From: Rivularia sp034931125
GTDB lineage: Bacteria > Cyanobacteriota > Cyanobacteriia > Cyanobacteriales > Nostocaceae
Direction: 5' to 3'
DNA: 64,000 nucleotides
NCBI RefSeq assembly: GCF_034931125.1
Contig: NZ_JAYGHM010000044.1
Location: 1-64,000 of the forward strand
Positions 53,761-63,104 of this stretch are shown here, one piece after another. The notes under the pieces are model-generated. The model was not told the origin of the DNA. It ran no database searches and saw nothing but the letters and a program-made list of their open reading frames with translations. Numbering within the stretch: the stretch's first letter is position 1; every line of letters starts with the position of its first letter. Position numbers and translations under genes: made by a program.

Positions 53761-54240
53761 TTATCTAGCAACTAACACCGAACAGCAAGCGTGGTGAATA
53801 ACATAACTGCTGACGCTACCGAGGACAATTTCTGCGATCGCATTATGTCCTCTACTACCTAATACAATTAAATCCGCATCCCAAGATTGAGCAAAATCGC
53901 AAATTTTCTTGCCTGGGTCCCCAATCTCATAGGTAAACGTTACGGGAATTTTCCGCATTCGTACTTGCTCGCAATAATATTCCGACCATTCGCTGACTTT
54001 TTGGATTTCTTGCTTTAATTCCTGTTGATAGTTTTTGTGTAAATTTCCATATATATTAATATCGCCAATAGTACCAATACCACCGATAGATGATACTTCT
54101 CGAACAAGAAGGTTGCTATTTATACAATGGAACAACTTAATTTCGTTAACGTTTTCTGTGGCTACATCTAACGCTGTTTGCAGAACTTTTTCTGATTGCT
54201 TAGATTTATCTAGTGCAACTAAAATCTTGCGATGAATCAT
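53761..54240 (-). CDS. Universal stress protein (UspA family)
   Basis: A 159-residue single-domain Usp. It begins 'RKILVALDKSKQSEKVLQTA' and ends with 'DLIVLGSRGHNAIAEIVLGS' plus 'SYVIHHACCSVLVAR', the ATP-binding G-2x-G-9x-G(S) pattern of the ATP-binding Usp group. It is likely a cytoplasmic stress-responsive nucleotide-binding protein. An AGGG element lies upstream of the ATG. Nearby P-type ATPase relics fit the frequent pairing of Usp genes with ion transport genes. Confidence 0.9.
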   Translation of the reverse strand: MIHRKILVALDKSKQSEKVLQTALDVATENVNEIKLFHCINSNLLVREVSSIGGIGTIGDINIYGNLHKNYQQELKQEIQKVSEWSEYYCEQVRMRKIPVTFTYEIGDPGKKICDFAQSWDADLIVLGSRGHNAIAEIVLGSVSSYVIHHACCSVLVAR

Positions 54241-54595
54241 GGTTTTCCCTTACAGTAGATAAGTAATCGGACAAAATATTTACATCTTCAGTTCTGGACA
54301 TTAATTTTGTCTTGCTACTTAAAAATTCAATACTTTTACTTTATAGATATAATTTGAAGAAAATGTGAGGATGCAAATTCAAACCTTCCTCACAAGTTCC
54401 TCAAGTTATTGCCGGTATAACTCAAATTGAAGTAAGTACAAAGCTTCAATCTCTTGCGTGCTATGGGTAAAGGCTATTTTTAAAATTGCTCAAAAATAAA
54501 TCTTAGTTCCTGTCGAAATGCCAGTGTTTCATTCGTCATAGTTATAGAAAGCATCGAAAACTGCTTTTGATGAAACCTAAAACAAACAAAAATAT
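54241..54595. other. Intergenic region, nothing notable
   Basis: 355 nt between divergent usp and the DGPF gene. Promoters are expected but none is clear enough to mark. Confidence 0.5.
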
Positions 54596-54955
54596 ATGAA
54601 ATACAGCATTCTCAATTACGCAAACGAGCAAGATTACGCTAGCGGTAAAATTGATATTCCTGCATTCGCCGCTTATGCCCAAGCACTAACTGAAGCAGGA
54701 GTAATGATTGCTGCTACAGGACTCCAACCCAGTCGTACTGCCACTACCGTCCGCATCCAAAACGGACACCGGAACGTGCAAGATGGTCCTTTTGCCGATA
54801 CCAAAGAACAATTGGGCGGTTTTTATGTCATCGATGTACCCGATCTAGATACTGCCTTAGAATGGGCGGCGCGGAATCCTGCGGCGAGTCTAGGTGGTGT
54901 TGAAGTGCGCCCGATTACAGGTATCGAAGTCCGTCCTGCCACACCTGCTAAATAA
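54596..54955 (+). CDS. YCII-related DGPF-domain protein
   Basis: A 119-residue protein with the defining 'DGPFADTKEQLGGFYVIDVP' motif (about residues 63-82) and 'ALEWAARNPAASLGGVEVRP' near the end. DGPF/YCII proteins have a ferredoxin-like fold with a possible active His/Asp pocket. They are the typical neighbours of ECF42 sigma factors, and one follows here after 154 nt. It is probably part of that sigma factor's regulon or signalling unit. Confidence 0.9.
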   Translation: MKYSILNYANEQDYASGKIDIPAFAAYAQALTEAGVMIAATGLQPSRTATTVRIQNGHRNVQDGPFADTKEQLGGFYVIDVPDLDTALEWAARNPAASLGGVEVRPITGIEVRPATPAK

Positions 54956-55109
54956 CCATAATTATTCGAGAAACTTGGATGAATACCTTATATTTTCTTT
55001 CTGGGTAATCCCGATCTGCAAGTCATGGAAAGTGTTGGTAGTATTTTCACTAAGCTTACTGGTAAAAAATGTGCCGATTCTTTAGTAGAGGAATAAAAGA
55101 GAGCTAAAA

Positions 55110-56327
55110 ATGGATGCACGTCGAGCGGCAGAATTAGCGGCACGTAATTCTTATGGACGTTTGGTCGCTTATTTAGCAGCACAAACAAGAGATGTGGCGG
55201 CAGTTGAAGATGCCCTCGGCGATGCCTTTTTGGCAGCCCTAAAAAATTGGTCGGAAAACGGAGTTCCCAAAAACCCTGAAGCATGGCTCCTAGTCGCCGC
55301 TCGACATCGACTAATTGATGTAGCGCGGCGATCGCAAGTTCACGATCGAGTCCTCAATACCTTTAAATTAAATGAATTGGAATCACAAACTGAGCCAGTC
55401 TTTGATTCGGTGTTTCCAGACGATCGCCTAAAACTGCTGTTTATTTGCGCCCACCCAGCGATAAATCCAGCAATTCATACACCTCTAATGTTGCAGACAG
55501 TACTGGGTTTAAATGCGGTTCAGATTGCCTCCGCATTTTTGGTTGCGCCCGCTACGATGAGCCAGCGTCTGGTTCGAGCAAAGGCAAAGATTCGGGATGC
55601 GGGTATCGCATTTGAGTTACCAGCAGCGAAGGATTTACCCGCTCGATTAGCAGTCGTGCTAGAAGCAATCTACGCAGCTTACACCAATGCTTGGGAAACA
55701 GTGGATGGGGGCGATCCTCGGCATCGAGGACTGGCAGAAGAAGCCATTTGGCTGGCACGTCTGTGCGTTCAGTTAATGCCTCAAGAGCCAGAAGCACGCG
55801 GTTTGCTTGCCCTCATGCTTTACTGCGAATCCCGACGCGATGCTCGTCGCACCGCCAACGGTTCCTACATACCCCTGTTGCAGCAGGACACTAGGCTTTG
55901 GTCACAGCCTGCGATCGCTCAAGCAGAACAACAACTGACACAGGGAGCTACATTTAAACAATTAGGACGATTTCAACTTGAAGCTGCCATTCAATCGATC
56001 CATGTCCAACGTGCCGTCACTGGGCAGGTTGATTGGGAAACGCTAGCATTATTATATGAGGGATTAATTCAACTTTCACCAACTTTGGGTGCATTGGTAA
56101 GTCAAGCCGCTGCGATCGCCCAAGCCAAAGGATTAAATCAGGGTTTAGCACACCTGAATGCGCTTTCACTCGAAGCAGTGAAAAATTACCAACCTTATTG
56201 GGCATTAAAGGCTCACTTACTGAAGCAGTTAGGGTATAAATCGGAAGCTCAACAAGCTTATTTACGAGCGATCGGTTTAACCGAAGACGATGCAATTCGT
56301 GAGTTTCTGCTCCATAAGTCGCTTTAA
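55110..56327 (+). CDS. ECF42-type RNA polymerase sigma factor with a C-terminal extension
   Basis: A 405-residue sigma factor. Region 2 is at residues ~10-80 ('RLVAYLAAQTRDVAAVEDAL', 'DAFLAALKNWSENGVPKNPE', 'AWLLVAARHRLIDVARRS'). Region 4 is at about 115-165 ('LGLNAVQIASAFLVAPATMS', 'QRLVRAKAKIRDAGIAFE'). A ~220-residue helical extension of the DUF6596/TPR-like type follows ('GLLALMLYCESRRDARR', 'GYKSEAQQAYLRAIGL'). No anti-sigma factor gene is seen. ECF42 members are known to sit next to DGPF proteins and to be controlled through the extension; the preceding gene fits. GAGAG precedes the ATG. Confidence 0.88.
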   Translation: MDARRAAELAARNSYGRLVAYLAAQTRDVAAVEDALGDAFLAALKNWSENGVPKNPEAWLLVAARHRLIDVARRSQVHDRVLNTFKLNELESQTEPVFDSVFPDDRLKLLFICAHPAINPAIHTPLMLQTVLGLNAVQIASAFLVAPATMSQRLVRAKAKIRDAGIAFELPAAKDLPARLAVVLEAIYAAYTNAWETVDGGDPRHRGLAEEAIWLARLCVQLMPQEPEARGLLALMLYCESRRDARRTANGSYIPLLQQDTRLWSQPAIAQAEQQLTQGATFKQLGRFQLEAAIQSIHVQRAVTGQVDWETLALLYEGLIQLSPTLGALVSQAAAIAQAKGLNQGLAHLNALSLEAVKNYQPYWALKAHLLKQLGYKSEAQQAYLRAIGLTEDDAIREFLLHKSL

Positions 56328-56385
56328 TTATGTAGGTATAATTTGTGAAATCATCAAAATGTTGAAATAATTTGCGGAGGATTCT

Positions 56386-56952
56386 ATGTCAAAATATTTC
56401 GCAGTACTAACAATTGTAGTAATGTTAGGAATGGTATTAACCAGAGCCTTGCTGATGCAAAAACAAGGAATAGAAGCGATAAATTTTGGCAAAATAGATA
56501 AGACGGATTTCTTGATTGTGCCATTTGCCCTTTTCTATTTCTATACCGTATTTGCTGCTACATTCAATTTCCCTACTATCAGCACGCAAGAATTCTTTGA
56601 TTCTAAGGTCATCTCCTGGGTGGGAGTGTTTTTTTGCCTAGCGGGGTTATTATTATTGTTGTGGAGTCTTATTTCTTTTGGGCAGAGTTTTCGTATTGGT
56701 ATTGACACAGAACACCCTGATAAACTAATAACTACTGGCGTTTTCGCTTTTAGCCGCAATCCCATTTATGTAGCATTTGCGTCGATATTGTTTGGTCAAT
56801 TCCTCATATTCTCGAGTTGGATACTTTTGGTTTATATTGGTGCAGCTATTTGGCCGTTTCATCGTCAAGTATTACGTGAGGAAGACTATTTAAATAAGTA
56901 TTACGGTAACGAATATCTGGAGTATTGCGATCAAGTCAGAAGGTATTTATAA
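56386..56952 (+). CDS. Isoprenylcysteine carboxyl methyltransferase/PEMT-like membrane protein
   Basis: A 188-residue membrane protein with about four or five transmembrane helices. The C-terminal signature of the ICMT/PEMT family is present: 'DTEHPDKLITTGVFAFSRNP', 'IYVAF', then 'REEDYLNKYYGNEYLEYCDQ', the SAM-binding and C-terminal segment. The substrate is unknown; family members methylate small lipophilic thiols, phospholipids or isoprenylcysteine. A GGAGG ribosome site lies 5 nt before the ATG. It is 12 nt before the GNAT gene, so cotranscribed. Confidence 0.82.
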   Translation: MSKYFAVLTIVVMLGMVLTRALLMQKQGIEAINFGKIDKTDFLIVPFALFYFYTVFAATFNFPTISTQEFFDSKVISWVGVFFCLAGLLLLLWSLISFGQSFRIGIDTEHPDKLITTGVFAFSRNPIYVAFASILFGQFLIFSSWILLVYIGAAIWPFHRQVLREEDYLNKYYGNEYLEYCDQVRRYL

Positions 56953-56964
56953 AGCAGTAGTATC

Positions 56965-57741
56965 ATGGAATCAGGCATTCAGTCATATTTACGTATTGCA
57001 GCGAGTCATCAACGCGATACAGAGCGAATTGGTCCATTTATTGCCACTTTTTCCCGTTCTAACGATAATCCTTTTCTCAACTATGCCATCCCCGATGATA
57101 ACGCTACACCATCACCCGCAGATGTAGCTGCTCTAATCGTTGCCTATGAAAAGCGATCGCGCAAACCGCGTTTAGAATATGTCCCACAGCTCGCACCTGC
57201 GGTTGAAGAGGCACTAATTAATGGGGGCTTTAGCATTGAAGGACATCTCCCACTTATGACCTGCGTTCCAGGAGCGGAGCAAATTCCGGTTCCTTCAGGA
57301 ATTGAGTTGGTCTTGCCCGTTTCTGATGCCGATCTGCTTGCTACAGTCGCAGTTCAGAATGAAGCTTATGGCGCTCCACCGCCAGATTATAGCGCGATCG
57401 CCGGACTCCGAAATAGCCTTGAAGCAGGTGGAATCGCTGTTTTAGCCCGAATTACGGCAACGGGTGAGCCTGTAGGTGCCGGAGTATGTACCGTACCCAG
57501 TCACCAAACAACAGAGATTGCAGGTATCGGGGTTCGTTCGGCTTTTCGTCGTCGGGGTATAGCAGGAGCGCTTACCAGTCGATTGGTACAAGTAGCTTTC
57601 TCAAAAGGCATCTCTCTACCTTTTTTGATGGCTGCACATGAAGCAGAACAAAGGATTTACGCTCGTGCAGGCTTTGCTGTAGTCGGTGAGATACTACATA
57701 TCTCGCATTTCAAACCACCGATACCAAGTTTATCAAAGTAA
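56965..57741 (+). CDS. GNAT-family N-acetyltransferase
   Basis: A 258-residue protein. The C-terminal GNAT domain has 'EIAGIGVRSAFRRRGIAGAL' (acetyl-CoA-binding R/Q-x-x-G-x-G/A pattern, about residues 190-210) and 'AEQRIYARAGFAVVGEIL' near the end. The N-terminal half is a diverged GNAT-like or lid region. The acetyl acceptor is unknown. It is 12 nt after the methyltransferase and 21 nt before the metallopeptidase-like gene, which suggests a small operon with them. Confidence 0.85.
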   Translation: MESGIQSYLRIAASHQRDTERIGPFIATFSRSNDNPFLNYAIPDDNATPSPADVAALIVAYEKRSRKPRLEYVPQLAPAVEEALINGGFSIEGHLPLMTCVPGAEQIPVPSGIELVLPVSDADLLATVAVQNEAYGAPPPDYSAIAGLRNSLEAGGIAVLARITATGEPVGAGVCTVPSHQTTEIAGIGVRSAFRRRGIAGALTSRLVQVAFSKGISLPFLMAAHEAEQRIYARAGFAVVGEILHISHFKPPIPSLSK

Positions 57742-57762
57742 AGCTTAGGGGTACCTACACAC

Positions 57763-58596
57763 ATGAACAAAAAGCCAATCAAACGACCCGTAACTCGATC
57801 TGCTCTATCTATTTTAAAGATAGTCATGACTCGTTTTGTTCGCTGCTTTGGTTTCACCCACAATAAATCTGAAACTGCCATCGCCAGATGGTTGCGCCGT
57901 TTTAAGCAAATACTATTTTTGTTTGCTGTACTCTACGCTGCTCTCTATACTTTTCCACAGGTGCTATTTCCCTACAGTCTTAGCGTACAGGGTGTAACTC
58001 TCTATTCCCGTTCCCCACTTTCACCTGAAGCCCCGCAACGCATTGCGGAGATGATGCAATTGATCCAGCGTTCCGAGTTAGCAGTACCAGGACGTAGCGA
58101 GCGAATTTTTATCTGTAACCACCCTTGGCTATTTCGTCTGTTATCACCAATTAGTGGAGGAGCATTTGCCTATTCGTTGCCAGTCACTGATAATGTATTT
58201 GTTGCCAATGCTGACTTAACTAACAATGTGGCTCATAGTGCAGCTCCTAATTTTAACACTCGTTCCTTCTCTGCCGTTGCTGCCCATGAAATTACTCACG
58301 GCTTGATTCGTCGTCGAGTCGGACTTTTAAATAATTTACCGACTTGGATTATCGAGGGCTATTGCGATTATGTCGCTCACGAGAGCAGCTTTCCTGAAAC
58401 CGAAGGACTTCGCTTGCTGACTGCTGGTAAACAACATCCATCGGGGTCATTTCGCTACTTTGTTTTCCGTCAGATGGTGAGTTATTTGATCGAAGACCGT
58501 CACTTTTCGTTTCAACAAATTCTTGAGCGTGCCGATAAAGCTGCTTCTGTCGAAGAGGAGACACTAAAAGCAATCAAAGCACGAAATTCTCAATAA
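57763..58596 (+). CDS. Membrane-anchored gluzincin-like metallopeptidase
   Basis: A 277-residue protein. A transmembrane helix (about residues 48-68, 'ILFLFAVLYAALYTFPQVLF') follows a basic N-terminus, so the body is likely extracytoplasmic. 'VAAHEITHGLIRRRVG' (about 172-188) gives HExxH, and 'WIIEGYCDYVAHES' (about 195) gives the third zinc ligand Glu with the spacing of gluzincins. All catalytic elements appear present. The substrate is unknown. It has an AGGGG element before the ATG and is probably in an operon with the upstream GNAT gene. Confidence 0.72.
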   Translation: MNKKPIKRPVTRSALSILKIVMTRFVRCFGFTHNKSETAIARWLRRFKQILFLFAVLYAALYTFPQVLFPYSLSVQGVTLYSRSPLSPEAPQRIAEMMQLIQRSELAVPGRSERIFICNHPWLFRLLSPISGGAFAYSLPVTDNVFVANADLTNNVAHSAAPNFNTRSFSAVAAHEITHGLIRRRVGLLNNLPTWIIEGYCDYVAHESSFPETEGLRLLTAGKQHPSGSFRYFVFRQMVSYLIEDRHFSFQQILERADKAASVEEETLKAIKARNSQ

Positions 58597-58771
58597 CAAG
58601 CATATTGGAACATAAGTGCAGAGTTTTCTTACCACGGCTCAATTTTAGCATTACTAATTTTAAACCTCATGCGATCGCATTTCATTAACCCAACTTATCC
58701 GAAATTGGTTAATATCGAATTGTTGCTAATAAAATACTAATTTAAAAAAATAATTTACAGGAGGTTGAACT

Positions 58772-58885
58772 ATGACTGTATTTATCGCTGTCCCGGTAGA
58801 AGCATCGCTACAAAACCGACACAAGGTACAGAATTTCTGGTTTAATCTCCTTACCATCGTTGCTGCCGGATTTAAGATTAGATAG
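58772..58885 (+). CDS. Short ORF with a strong ribosome site (37 aa)
   Basis: An AGGAGG element (58759-58764) lies 7 nt before the ATG, the best ribosome site in this part of the window. The 37-residue product (MTVFIAVPVEASLQNRHKVQ...) has a hydrophobic start and middle. It is either a real small protein or the 5' stub of a decayed gene. The rest of the 58597-59003 gap shows nothing else. Confidence 0.4.
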   Translation: MTVFIAVPVEASLQNRHKVQNFWFNLLTIVAAGFKIR

Positions 58886-59003
58886 AACTAATTGAAACGG
58901 TGAGAAACCTATAGTTTGCGCTATTCTTGGTTTGGAGAAATGAACTAATAAATTCTTCTGCGTACCTTGTGTCATACAAGAAATACGTATTGAGGAAATA
59001 TCA

Positions 59004-60065
59004 ATGAATTTGGATTTATTGGGCTGGAACGATTTTTTTGCTTCGAGCTTTGAACCTTATCGTCACCAAGGATTTACGGTGGCTAGGGTGGTAATTGAAT
59101 GCAGAAATAATTACATTCTGCAAAGCGAAAGTGTCGAATTATCGGCAGAAATTACGGGTAAATTGCGATATCGCGCAGCCGAACGTCAAGATTTACCAGC
59201 GGTTGGTGATTGGGTTGTTATCCGTTCGAGAGAAACGGGAGTTACTGCAACTATCCACGATATTTTGCCGCGAAAGAGCAAATTTTCTCGCAAAACCGCC
59301 GGAGCAAAAACCGCAGAACAAATTGTTGCTACTAACGTTGATACTGTATTTTTAGTCACAGGATTAGATGGGGACTTTAACTCTAGAAGAATCGAACGCT
59401 ATCTAATTTTGGCATGGGAAAGCGGTGCAAACCCCGTAATTGTTTTAAACAAGGCAGATTTATGTCAAAACCTCGAAGAATGTTTGGCAGAAATAGCAGC
59501 AGTTGCCTTGAGTGTGCCAATTGTTACTATCAGTGCTGCTAACAGTCAAGGATTGGAGCAACTCAAACCATACTTGCAACCGGGACAGACCGTAGCTTTA
59601 TTGGGTTCCTCTGGGGTTGGTAAATCAACTATTACGAATCAACTCATGGGTGAAACAGTCCAAACAGTGCAAGCTGTACGTCAGGGAGATGACCGAGGTA
59701 AGCATACAACCAGCCAGCGAGAATTGATGGTACTTCCTAGTGGTGGCTTGATTATAGACACTCCGGGGATGCGTGAAATACAGATATGGACGAGCGATGA
59801 AGGTTTATCTGAAACCTTTGGAGACATAGAAGATTTGGCGCAACAGTGCCGTTTTCGGGATTGTCAGCACCAGCACGAACCCTGTTGTGCGGTACAGGAA
59901 GCATTACAAACGGGGAAATTAGATGTGTCTCGGTTTTTGAACTATCAGAAGTTACACAAGGAAATTAAACATATGGAAATATTACAAGACCAAAAGGAGT
60001 ATATAGCCGAGAAACAAAAATGGAAAAAGCTGACTAAAACGATGCGGAATTACAAAAAGGGTTAA
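59004..60065 (+). CDS. rsgA: Ribosome small-subunit-dependent GTPase A
   Basis: A 353-residue circularly permuted GTPase. An N-terminal OB fold ('LPAVGDWVVIRSRETGV', 'ILPRKSKFSRKTAG') is followed by G4 'VIVLNKADLC' before G1 'ALLGSSGVGKSTITNQLMG' (about 197-215), and G3 'IIDTPGMREI'. The zinc knuckle follows: 'CRFRDCQHQHEPCC' (about 282-295) with a further basic helix. RsgA matures the 30S subunit and checks the decoding centre. GAGG precedes the ATG. Full length with all motifs in place; monocistronic, ending at the hairpin at 60089. Confidence 0.94.
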   Translation: MNLDLLGWNDFFASSFEPYRHQGFTVARVVIECRNNYILQSESVELSAEITGKLRYRAAERQDLPAVGDWVVIRSRETGVTATIHDILPRKSKFSRKTAGAKTAEQIVATNVDTVFLVTGLDGDFNSRRIERYLILAWESGANPVIVLNKADLCQNLEECLAEIAAVALSVPIVTISAANSQGLEQLKPYLQPGQTVALLGSSGVGKSTITNQLMGETVQTVQAVRQGDDRGKHTTSQRELMVLPSGGLIIDTPGMREIQIWTSDEGLSETFGDIEDLAQQCRFRDCQHQHEPCCAVQEALQTGKLDVSRFLNYQKLHKEIKHMEILQDQKEYIAEKQKWKKLTKTMRNYKKG

Positions 60066-60088
60066 TTTATGATGTTTTAGGTACTTTG

Positions 60089-60122
60089 AAAGCAGAAGTA
60101 AAAATTTTTCCCTTCTGCTTTT
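60089..60122 (+). terminator. Terminator-like hairpin after rsgA
   Basis: AAAGCAGAAG and CTTCTGCTTT form a perfect 10-bp stem around an A/T-rich loop, 24 nt after the rsgA stop. The T-run is short. Confidence 0.6.
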
Positions 60123-60690
60123 GATGAAAAGGAAGAAAATTAGAGTACATTGTAACTACTTTGTATTCGCGATCGCTCTTCCCATATATTCCCACAATGC
60201 ACGATCGCCCATACCTCGACTGGCTGTTTCTACTCCTTGGTGTGGATTAAATCTTCGATATTTATTGATGTGGTTGTGTGAAAGGCGATCGCTTCTAATC
60301 TCCGAGCAAACTCAGTTTTGGTGTGGCAACATTCAAATTGGAATCATCAGAGATTCATCATTTAAAGTAAATACTGGCATCATTAGTTGTGGGATTATCT
60401 GTAGTAACTTAAGTGAGCGATCGCTAAGTATTTGCAATCAATTAGGTCGAGAATTAGAACAAATATATAAAACAGCAAAAATCGGAGGCAATTTCAATGG
60501 CGCTATCCAATATCAATCTTTGGTATTATAGTTAGTTTATACTCGCAATCGGACATTTGTTTCAACGCGATCGCTACTCATGCAATCTCTGTTATGAGAG
60601 CAGGATTTACAATCTCTTGGCAGGTCTTTGATTCATTAAATATTCTTCATATTCAACCTTGAATTCCCGTACATTTTGAAAATCAACAGA
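60123..60690. other. Region without a recognisable gene
   Basis: A 136-codon plus-strand frame (60121-60531) starts inside the rsgA terminator, has no ribosome site, and gives a Cys/Ser/Ile-rich product without a known family. The stretch has four HIP1-like sites. It could contain the flank of the TnpB element interrupted by the intron. Treated as non-coding. Confidence 0.45.
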
Positions 60691-60740
60691 AAGCTTTGAT
60701 TAAACTCAACGAGGTTGTCACCAACCCCGTTGGTCTTCAA

Positions 60741-60774
60741 AACCGGACATGAAACTTTCACAACAGGACGGCTC
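60741..60774 (-). ncRNA. Group II intron domain V
   Basis: Exactly 34 nt, starting GAGCCGT with the catalytic AGC triad, closing with CCGGTT, and carrying a GAAA tetraloop-like apex (TGTGAAAGTTTCA). A domain VI-like hairpin (CAACGGGGTTG / CAACCTCGTTG) follows. The catalytic RNA core looks intact, unlike the protein. Confidence 0.8.
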
Positions 60775-60804
60775 CTCAATATCTCGGTGCTTGTCACACA
60801 CACC

Positions 60805-62518
60805 TCATACCGATAAATCTATGGCAGTTTTTTCATCGTGGCAATGTCGATGCAATAATTGGAAATTTTTGTATTCATCCTTACCACCTTGTGAGCGGGG
60901 AATGATATGGTCGATTTCCATTAAGTCATCTTCTTTAAAGTAGAGTCCGCAATGTGAGCATTTACCTTTCTGCTTTTTGAGAAGTAATGAAATCCTCTTA
61001 TTAGCTTCCGGGTGTTTCCCCATTCTGGAACTCCAATAGACCCAATCTCCGTCAAAGGGACTTCTTTTTGATTGCACTTTTATATGCCTTTGAATAGAAG
61101 TTTCCGTATGCCGGGAAATCTTTTTAAAGGAGTCTTTTTCAGTAAGAGCGAATCTCCAACCGCCACCTTTATCAATCAGCCAGTACTTGTTAGATATCCA
61201 ATATTGGCTTTTTGTTGGGTGACGATGAACTGCCCAGTTTTTTAATTGCTGGTACATCCACTTATTTAGTGACGAATATGCCTCACTACTTACCACCGAT
61301 GAAAAATAATTAGACCATCCCGTTATTACCGGGTTAAGTTCATTGATAAGTTTCAACTGTGTTGATGCTTTATGAACCTTGATGATTTTCTTAATTTTCT
61401 GGCGGTGTTTCTTAAGACTTTCGTTGCTAGGTTTGATAAGTGTTTTAAACCCTAGTGGCTTTCCAACGGTGTTTTTTCCTGATTGGTATTTTCCAACCGG
61501 GTACTGCTTGATGGTATGTCCCAAAAAATTGAAACCCGCATTTCCTTCATACTCTAAAGTATGAGAAATTCTTGTAATACTTCGGTTTAAGTTCTAATCC
61601 CAATTCTTTTAACCATTCAGAGATTATTATTTGACATTGCTGTATTACCTCTAAATCTTCGTGTAAGATTACAAAGTCATCGGCAAAACGAATTAGGTGG
61701 GCGGCATTACGACGGGCTACCACTTTACTTTTTTCCCAAAAAACCTTTTCCGGGAAAGCTTGTTTAATTCGTTCTTCCATCCCATGAAGGGCAATATTCG
61801 CAAGAAGAGGCGAACAAATGCCTCCTTGCGGTGTACCTTCATCTGTTGGGAACAGCCTTCTACTGTCTATCACCCCTGACTTTAGCCATGCTTTAATTTG
61901 ACGGCGTATAGTAGGGGAGGTATTCAGTTTTGTCAATAATTTTAAATGGTCAATTCGGTCAAAACATTTCGCAATATCCGCGTCAAGCACATATTTAGCT
62001 TTAGCTTTAATTGCAGAAAATATCGCGCCGATTGCATCATGGGGTGAACGTCCTGGTCTAAAACCGAATGAATTTGGCTCAAATTTGGCTTCCCATTCGG
62101 GTTCCAGGGCCATTTTCACTAAAGCTTGTAATGAGCGGTCTTGTATTGTGGGTATTCCTAAAGGGCGTTTTTCGTCTGTTCCCGGTTTAGGAATCCAAAT
62201 TCTACGTGTAGGTTTGGATTTTCCGGTTAACTTTAATTGCCTAACTAGTTTTAAGCGTGCTTCTGGGGACAGTAATTTAATTCCATCCACTCCTGCCGTT
62301 TTCTTACCAGTATTATCTTGTGTTACCCGACGTACCGCTAAACATTTTGATGACCAAGACCTTATCAAAGTTCTTTGGAGTCGCCTAACTGTTTTGACAT
62401 CGCCACGTTCTGAGGCTTTGAATATGCGTTTTTGCAGCTTAAAAACTCTCCTTTCTAGCTTACGCCAGGGGATGTTTTTCCATTCCATCATCGGGTTTTC
62501 AATCCGTGCTTTAGACAT
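60805..62518 (-). pseudogene. ltrA: Group II intron-encoded protein (RT-maturase-HNH), frameshifted
   Basis: The first part (62518 to about 61570) has RT domains 0-5: 'KTAGVDGIKLL', 'RRIWIPKPGTDEKRPLGIPT', 'YVLDADIAKCFDRIDH', 'GTPQGGICSPLLANIALHG' and the active site 'RFADDFVIL'. One extra A near 61580 shifts the frame and gives a stop at 61547. The next frame continues without loss: 'TRISHTLEYEGNAGFNFLGH', the maturase domain (about 61400-61100), and an HNH endonuclease ('CSHCGLYF', 'MEIDHIIPRSQGG', 'LLHRHCHDEKT'). Removing that base restores a full ~570-residue protein, so this is recent damage or a sequencing error. Confidence 0.85.
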
Positions 62519-63104
62519 ATCTACTGCTACTTATACCTATTCAATCCAAGACATCGTGTCTACGTCTGCTTATCCCAATAGTTATTTTGGGCATTGGCTT
62601 CTTAGACAATCTTTCCGCCTTGATGCATCCGGTTAGTACCTACTCATGGTTTCGACCTACACATGAGAGCGAACAAGGGGTTACTTCGTTCCTGATAATC
62701 GTTGATTGAATCGTTAGGATGATGCTCTTTGCCGGGTTTGTTGGGAGTGCTTATTGGTCGGTAGCGTAGCCGCCAATCCCGTTATCCTTTACCTTTTGGT
62801 TATAGCCTATCAGCTTTATTTGGCTATTAGCCTGTGACGACAATTCGGACACATCTTTGCTTTTACTATCCATAGATTCATGCTCGATGGGAACCAGATT
62901 AAGCTTCCAGCTTTACCACCTTTTCACCCCGCTTTACGGATTGATGACTAGTCGCTACCGTAGGGGTGATGCTGTTACCCCAGCACCTGGGGAGAAGGAC
63001 TTACACCTTCACGATTATCAAGTTGTCAAGGTTCGGTTTTTATCCTTTCCTTGCCACCCGTCCCTGAGTTTTACTCATTTAGGATGAACGAATCGCACAC
63101 ACTC

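Larger units (their letters stand above)
60699..63100 (-). mobile_element. Group II intron carrying a broken reverse transcriptase
   Basis: On the minus strand the element starts with GTGTGCGATTCG (63100; GTGYG consensus, with GTGCG also possible from 63098). It runs through ~580 nt of structured RNA (domain I to III), the IEP gene, domain V (60741-60774) and a domain VI hairpin (60707-60732). The 3' end near 60699 is approximate. Total length is about 2.4 kb, normal for an intron with an RT-HNH protein. It starts 4-5 nt after the TGA of a TnpB gene on the same strand. Confidence 0.82.

Noticed and set aside
60121..60531. 136-codon ORF after rsgA
   Set aside because: It starts in the rsgA terminator with TTG, has no ribosome site and no recognisable family; left as uncertain non-coding.
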